From Micromonospora sp. NBRC 110009 (GTDB lineage Bacteria > Actinomycetota > Actinomycetes > Mycobacteriales > Micromonosporaceae): a DNA stretch of 64,000 nucleotides. Each line of letters begins with the position of its first letter. Within the stretch, counting starts at the first letter, position 1. Location: positions 5,828,001 through 5,892,000 of the forward strand of contig NZ_CP130427.1 of NCBI RefSeq assembly GCF_030518795.1. Direction: 5' to 3'. A program made the position numbers and the translations under genes. Below the pieces are notes generated by a model that saw only the letters and a list, made by a program, of their open reading frames with translations, made no database searches and was not told the origin of the DNA. Below are positions 60,132 through 64,000 of this stretch, piece after piece.

Positions 60132-61013
60132 ATGGCCCCGCATCCAGCCCGGCGCACCGTCGACCGGGTCACCCGCAAGCAGCGGTTGGGCCCGGACGCG
60201 CAGGTCGACGACAAGGCGCTCATCATCGCCCCGACCGATCCGTCGCAGACCGACCCCTTCCTCCTGCTGAGCGAGGACTGGTTCTCCGCTCCGGGTTTCG
60301 AGTGGCATCCCCACCGGGGCCTGGAGACCGTCACCACCGTGCTCGACGGTGTACTCGAGCACGGTGACAACCTCGGCAACGCCGGGGCACTCGAGGTCGG
60401 CGACGTCCAGTGGATGACCGCCGGACGGGGCATCATCCACCGTGAGCTGGCCTACCGGAACGAGCACGCGCACACGTTGCAGCTCTGGCTGAACCTGCCC
60501 GCGAAGCGGAAGATGGCCGAGACCCGTTACCAGGACGTCCTCGCCGCCGCTCGGCCGCGCATCACCCTGCCCGGCGTGATCGTCGACGTGGTCTCCGGCA
60601 CGGTGGCCGGTGTCACCGGGCCGGCGTTGAACCATCACCCGGTGCAGGGCGTCATCATCACCCTCGACCCGCTCGCCGGCTGCGAGCTGCCGGTGCCAGC
60701 CCGGCACCGGCTGTTCGCGTACGTCGTCGAGGGCGAGATCACGGTGGCCGGCAGGAGGTTGCGGGCCGGTGAGACGGCCTGGTCCGATCCCATCCGGGGC
60801 GCCACGGATTCCCTCCTGGCGCTGACCGCCGCGGATGGTGCGGCCCCGGCGCGAGTCATGGTCTACAGCGGTGAGCCGCTCCGGGAGCCGGTCGCGATGG
60901 GCGGCCCGTTCGTCATGAACCGGCGGGTCGAGATCGTCCAGGCGTTCAACGACTTCCACGCCGGCAAGTTCGGCAGCGTGCCCCGCCAGGCACGGTTGGC
61001 CTACGACCGCTGA
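60132..61013 (+). CDS. Pirin-family protein
   Basis: The 293-residue bicupin shows the pirin signature HPHRGLETVTTVLDGVLEHGDNLGNAG and VQWMTAGRGIIHRE with the metal-binding His/Glu set. Some pirins act as quercetin dioxygenases; others bind regulators. AAGGAGG (60117-60123) precedes the ATG at 60132. It may be controlled by the MarR protein at 59394 through the twin operators. Confidence 0.92.
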   Translation: MAPHPARRTVDRVTRKQRLGPDAQVDDKALIIAPTDPSQTDPFLLLSEDWFSAPGFEWHPHRGLETVTTVLDGVLEHGDNLGNAGALEVGDVQWMTAGRGIIHRELAYRNEHAHTLQLWLNLPAKRKMAETRYQDVLAAARPRITLPGVIVDVVSGTVAGVTGPALNHHPVQGVIITLDPLAGCELPVPARHRLFAYVVEGEITVAGRRLRAGETAWSDPIRGATDSLLALTAADGAAPARVMVYSGEPLREPVAMGGPFVMNRRVEIVQAFNDFHAGKFGSVPRQARLAYDR

Positions 61014-61079
61014 CCGGCTCCCGATCGGTCCGGGGGCTCGGCGTCGTGCATCCTGTCCGCCCGCCTGACGGCTACCGGG

Positions 61080-61511
61080 CTAGCTGGAGGGCGGGCGGGC
61101 GACGATGCGCTCAAGGAGAGCGTGGAGCTGGCCCAGCTCGGTGTCGTCGAGGTTGCCGAACTGGTCCCGGAGCGCCCGCTCGACCAGCGGGTCACAGCGC
61201 TTGAGCAGTGCTGCCCCGTCGTCGGTGAGCCGGTGGAGCAGTCTGCGGCCGGGGCCCTGAGCGCGTTCGACGAGCCCGCGGTCGACCAGCCGGCTCACCA
61301 GCGCGCCGAAGGACTGATCCGTCTGGAAGGTCACCTGGGCCAGTTCGTGAGCCGATTTGCCGGGGTGGGCCGCGATGTTACGCAGGACGATCCACTGGGA
61401 CATGGTCGTGCCCAGCGGTGCGAGGCCGGCGTCGACCGCGAGCTGCTTGCGCTGCTGGATCTGCTTGATGTGCAAGCCCAGCTTGAAGACGTCGACTGCG
61501 GTCATCATCAC
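61080..61511 (-). CDS. MarR-family regulator divergent from MFS gene
   Basis: This 143-residue winged helix shows SQWIVLRNIAAHPGKSAHELAQVTFQTDQSFGALVSRLVDRGLVER with the wing GPGRRLLHRLTDDG. Three consecutive ATG codons (61511, 61508, 61505) could start it. It diverges from a DHA2 efflux pump, a classic MarR-pump pairing, and the shared promoter holds CTAAGG-type inverted repeats. Confidence 0.88.
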   Translation of the reverse strand: MMMTAVDVFKLGLHIKQIQQRKQLAVDAGLAPLGTTMSQWIVLRNIAAHPGKSAHELAQVTFQTDQSFGALVSRLVDRGLVERAQGPGRRLLHRLTDDGAALLKRCDPLVERALRDQFGNLDDTELGQLHALLERIVARPPSS

Positions 61512-61524
61512 AGCATACCGCGTG

Positions 61525-61567
61525 TCTAAGGACCCTTAGATAAGCTTCCTTATATCAGGTTCCTTAG
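61525..61567. promoter_or_regulatory. Operator cluster between marR and MFS pump
   Basis: TCTAAGG-AC-CCTTAGA (61525-61540) is a perfect inverted repeat. TAAG-CTTC-CTTA (61541-61552) and a further CCTTAG half-site (61562-61567) follow at once. The AT-rich block overlaps the only plausible promoter for both genes, so it is the likely MarR-binding region. Confidence 0.65.
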
Positions 61568-61586
61568 TCGAACGGACGATGGTCTC

Positions 61587-63116
61587 ATGGCCGTAGCAGC
61601 ACTGTCGCCGACCGCGTCTCGCACGTCCGGCGCGAACCGGTCCAGCCGGACGGCAACGACGGTGGTCCTGGCCTGCCTGGGCGTCTTCTGCGCATATCTC
61701 CAGATCAGCGCGATCTCGGTCAGCCTGGCCACCATCGGCCGGGATCTGCATGCCTCGACCACGGCACTGCAGTGGGTGTTCGACGCCTTCACCATCCCGG
61801 TTGCCGCCCTCGTGCTCAGCTTCGGTGTCCTCGGCGACCTCGCCGGCCGAAAGCGCATCGCCATCGCCGGTCTCGCACTCACCGTCACCGGCAACCTGAT
61901 CAGTCTCCTCGCACCCGGCACCGGCGTACTGCTGACCGGACGGGCCATCGCGGGTGTCGGAGCCGCCGCCCTGCTACCCGCCACCCTCGCGCTGATCACG
62001 CACGCCGTACCCGAACCCGCCCGGCGCGGGCACTACGTCGCGTTCTGGACCGGCGCCCTCAACGTGGGCCTCGCCGTCGGCCCGTTCATCGCCGGCGTGC
62101 TCCTGGCGCACGCCTCGTGGCGCTGGGTCTTCCTGCCGGTGACGCTGGTGCCCCTGGCCGTACTGATCCTCAGCGCCTGCCTGCTCGAAGACTCACGTGC
62201 CGCGGAAGGCCGCCGCCTGGACGTCCCCGGCCAGATCCTGGCCGCGGCCGGCATCTTCGCGCTGATCTACGGCGTGATCGAGGGCGGCCAGCAGGGCTGG
62301 ACCAGCCCGCAGGCCCTCGTTGCACTGCCACTCGCCGCCCTGGTCCTGACCGGATTCGTACTCGTCGAACAGCGCAGCCCCTCGCCTATGCTGCGCCCGC
62401 AACTGTTCCGCTCCCCGGCGTTCCTCGCCTCGGTCCTGGCCGGCCTGCTGGCCATGTTCAGCCTCATCGGCTCGAACTTCGTTCTCAGCCTCTTCCTCGG
62501 CGCGGTGCAACGGTTGACGCCGTTTGGCATCGCACTGCGGCTGCTGTGCCTGTACGGCGCGGTACTCGTCACCGGGCAACTCGCGGGCCGTGTCCTGGCC
62601 CGCACCGGCCCGCGCACGCCGCTGATCAGCGGGCTGCTGCTGGCGGGCGTGGGCCTGTTCACCCTGCGCGGCGTCCAGCCCGACAGCTCCCTGGCCGACC
62701 TGGGATGGCGCCTGGCCCTGCTCGGCCTGGGCTTCGGGCTCGTGCTCACCTCCGTGACAGCCGCCGCCGTCAACGCCGTCCCCCGCCACCTCGCCGGCAT
62801 GGCCAGTGCCGCCATCAACACCTTCCGGCAGGTGGGTGCCGCCCTCGGCCCCGCGATTCTCGGCGTCATCCTCACGACCGCGACCACGTCCCACCTGACG
62901 ACCGGCGCCGCGTCCATCAGCCCCGGTGCCTTCCACACGCTGGCCCAGGAAGGACTCGGCGGACTCACCCGCCTGACCGTTTCCCCCGCGGGCCAGGCCG
63001 CCATCGGCCACAGCGCCGCGAGCGCGATCCACACCTGCGCCACCGTCAGCGGATGCGGAATGCTCCTGGCCGCACTCCTCGTCGCCACCCTGATGCCGCG
63101 CCGCACCCACGACTAG
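61587..63116 (+). CDS. DHA2-family MFS drug efflux pump
   Basis: The 509-residue permease has about fourteen helices. It shows ISAISVSLATIGRDLHASTTALQWVFDAF, the motif A sequence GDLAGRKRI and GRAIAGVGAAALLPATLALI, all typical of the EmrB/QacA 14-helix drug/H+ antiporters. The drug range is not deducible. It is paired with a divergent MarR regulator. Confidence 0.9.
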   Translation: MAVAALSPTASRTSGANRSSRTATTVVLACLGVFCAYLQISAISVSLATIGRDLHASTTALQWVFDAFTIPVAALVLSFGVLGDLAGRKRIAIAGLALTVTGNLISLLAPGTGVLLTGRAIAGVGAAALLPATLALITHAVPEPARRGHYVAFWTGALNVGLAVGPFIAGVLLAHASWRWVFLPVTLVPLAVLILSACLLEDSRAAEGRRLDVPGQILAAAGIFALIYGVIEGGQQGWTSPQALVALPLAALVLTGFVLVEQRSPSPMLRPQLFRSPAFLASVLAGLLAMFSLIGSNFVLSLFLGAVQRLTPFGIALRLLCLYGAVLVTGQLAGRVLARTGPRTPLISGLLLAGVGLFTLRGVQPDSSLADLGWRLALLGLGFGLVLTSVTAAAVNAVPRHLAGMASAAINTFRQVGAALGPAILGVILTTATTSHLTTGAASISPGAFHTLAQEGLGGLTRLTVSPAGQAAIGHSAASAIHTCATVSGCGMLLAALLVATLMPRRTHD

Positions 63117-63182
63117 CAGGACCCCAGGTTGCCGGGGCGGTACCCGGGGGAATGAGAGCAGCACACGACGGTGGAGGTCGGT

Positions 63183-63527
63183 ATGCATGACGCGGAATCG
63201 CCTCGGGAGGCGTTGCAACGCGCACGGCACGAGACCGAGCTGCAGATTGCGGCACTGACCCGCGACCTGACCGGGGTCATCGACGCCTCCCGCTCCTCCA
63301 ACGCCGACGACGAACACGATCCTGAAGGCGCGACCATCGCGTTCGAGCGGGCGCAGGTGGCCGCGCTGCTGTCCGCCGCGCGTCGACGCCTCGCCGAGTT
63401 GGATGCCGCCGGGGAACGACTGGACGGGGGCACGTACGGCAGGTGTGAGCGATGCGGCTCACCGATCCCGGCGGAACGGCTTGCGGTACGCCCGTCCGCG
63501 CGTACCTGCGTCAGCTGCGCCCGCTGA
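63183..63527 (+). CDS. TraR/DksA-type zinc-finger protein
   Basis: The 114-residue protein has an N-terminal coiled coil (REALQRARHETELQIAALTRDL) and a C-terminal four-cysteine zinc finger, CERCGSPI...CVSCAR. DksA-like proteins bind the RNA polymerase secondary channel. GGAGG (63173-63177) sits five bases before the ATG at 63183, which decides it over the GTG at 63171. Actinobacterial members such as these are short and their role is unclear. Confidence 0.88.
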   Translation: MHDAESPREALQRARHETELQIAALTRDLTGVIDASRSSNADDEHDPEGATIAFERAQVAALLSAARRRLAELDAAGERLDGGTYGRCERCGSPIPAERLAVRPSARTCVSCAR

Positions 63528-63645
63528 GGCGGCCCGCCGCCAACATGACGCTGACGGACCGCGGTGATGTCCAGGCCGGCCCGCGGTGGGCCGGCCTGGA
63601 CGTCGCAGCACGGCCCGGGCCGCGTCGGTGGCAAGCCGTCCGGCG

Positions 63646-63770
63646 CCACGCCTCCGCCGGCCCGCTCCCGCGCCAGATCCACACCACCAGGCCGAAGGTG
63701 ATCCCGGCGGCTATCCACACCGCGCTCCAGAGCAGTGCCTCGCGCAGCTCGATGGCGTGGTGGTCGCGAG
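63646..63770 (-). pseudogene. TerC-family N-terminal remnant
   Basis: On the minus strand HHAIELREALLWSAVWIAAG followed by ITFGLVVWIWRGSGPAEAW matches the end of the first loop and second helix of TerC/Alx membrane proteins. The upstream frame is disturbed, and downstream likeness stops after this helix. It is a short fragment. The rest of the 63528-63915 gap shows nothing I can assign. Confidence 0.4.
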
Positions 63771-63915
63771 CCGTCCGCCGGGAGGCGGCGGTCCGGCGAA
63801 CTCCGCCGCCATGCCGGTCGGCTCATCGGACGCGGCAGGATCATGACCGGGGAGGACGGGTGCTGCTCTCCCCCGCCGGGCCGCGGCGCGTGACTGGCTG
63901 ATCCTGCCGATCGGG

Positions 63916-64000
63916 TCAGCGCAGCCGGCGGGCGGTGAACTTCGTCGGCGGGTCGGCGATCGCGTCCTGGGCGGCGATCAGCTGGAGTTCCCGGGTACCC
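63916..64000 (-). CDS. C-terminal end of a gene running off the window
   Basis: The minus-strand frame entering from the right edge reads RELQLIAAQDAIADPPTKFTARRLR with a stop at 63916-63918. Codon use is normal. Too little is visible to name the product. Confidence 0.45.
   Translation of the reverse strand, partial: GTRELQLIAAQDAIADPPTKFTARRLR

Noticed and set aside
61531..61561. ATAA-N6-TTAT pattern as a third dif-like site
   Set aside because: The outer arm bases do not fit Xer sites, and the block is better explained as MarR half-sites between divergent genes.
1..64000. CRISPR arrays, insertion sequences, rRNA operons
   Set aside because: I saw no regularly spaced repeats, no transposase gene and no rRNA sequence anywhere in the window.

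Overview
The window is very GC-rich actinobacterial DNA. Gene content and promoter style suggest a Micromonosporaceae-like actinomycete: a GarA/FtsR/MerR cluster, DivIVA, two DUF881 proteins around a small basic protein, DUF5999 and Methyltransf_19 proteins, and many genes that begin 6-7 bases after a TANNNT box (leaderless mRNAs). This assignment is an inference; no rRNA or other marker gene is present. Most of the window is single-copy chromosomal genes. The exception is about 52-60 kb, which holds a recombinase, dif-like sites and several broken genes.

Layout. 0-7.5 kb: an FAD oxidoreductase, a zinc alcohol dehydrogenase, a Tat-exported 5'-nucleotidase, a deleted SDR pseudogene, a nucleotidyltransferase with a small partner protein, and a secreted lysozyme-like protein. 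7.7-18.2 kb: a selenocysteine locus. A structured leader RNA with its own terminator precedes a formate dehydrogenase gene read through an in-frame UGA with a SECIS-like hairpin. This is followed by the Fe-S and NrfD-type membrane subunits, an OFA-family transporter, tRNA-Sec (anticodon UCA), selA and selB. selD is not in the window. 18.3-24.1 kb: small proteins, a HhH-GPD protein, a double universal stress protein, a methyltransferase, a SpoIIE-type phosphatase and a MarR regulator. 24.4-30.6 kb: a CDP-alcohol phosphatidyltransferase, DUF881 - small basic protein - DUF881, gcvH, garA, ftsR, a bifunctional nuclease and a second MerR gene. 31-33.3 kb: truncated haemoglobin, globin-flavoreductase and a DivIVA-domain protein. 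34-38 kb: a sirtuin, then gcvP under a glycine riboswitch. 38.5-50.3 kb: pabB, proline iminopeptidase, MarR and TetR regulators, peptide deformylase, GNAT, HxlR/nitroreductase, TauE, a nuclease/phosphatase-fold protein, two tandem esterase-like proteins, folD under a ZTP riboswitch, and a nucleotidyltransferase. 50.4-64 kb: an acyltransferase, SRPBCC protein, tyrosine recombinase, two dif-like sites, a lipoprotein, a run of pseudogene fragments, then regulator/effector pairs (MarR-pirin, MarR-MFS) and a DksA-type zinc-finger protein.

How parts work together. 7.7-18.2 kb supplies a molybdenum/Sec formate dehydrogenase together with the machinery to insert its Sec residue. gcvH and gcvP belong to glycine cleavage, and GarA is known in relatives to control 2-oxoglutarate and glutamate enzymes. 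A visible change from G-rich to C-rich on the + strand across the window, plus a very good dif match at 54.2 kb, suggests that the window spans the replication terminus. The most unusual items are the leader RNA at 7680-7826 and the two dif-like sites beside a Xer-type recombinase, one of which overlaps the recombinase start codon.
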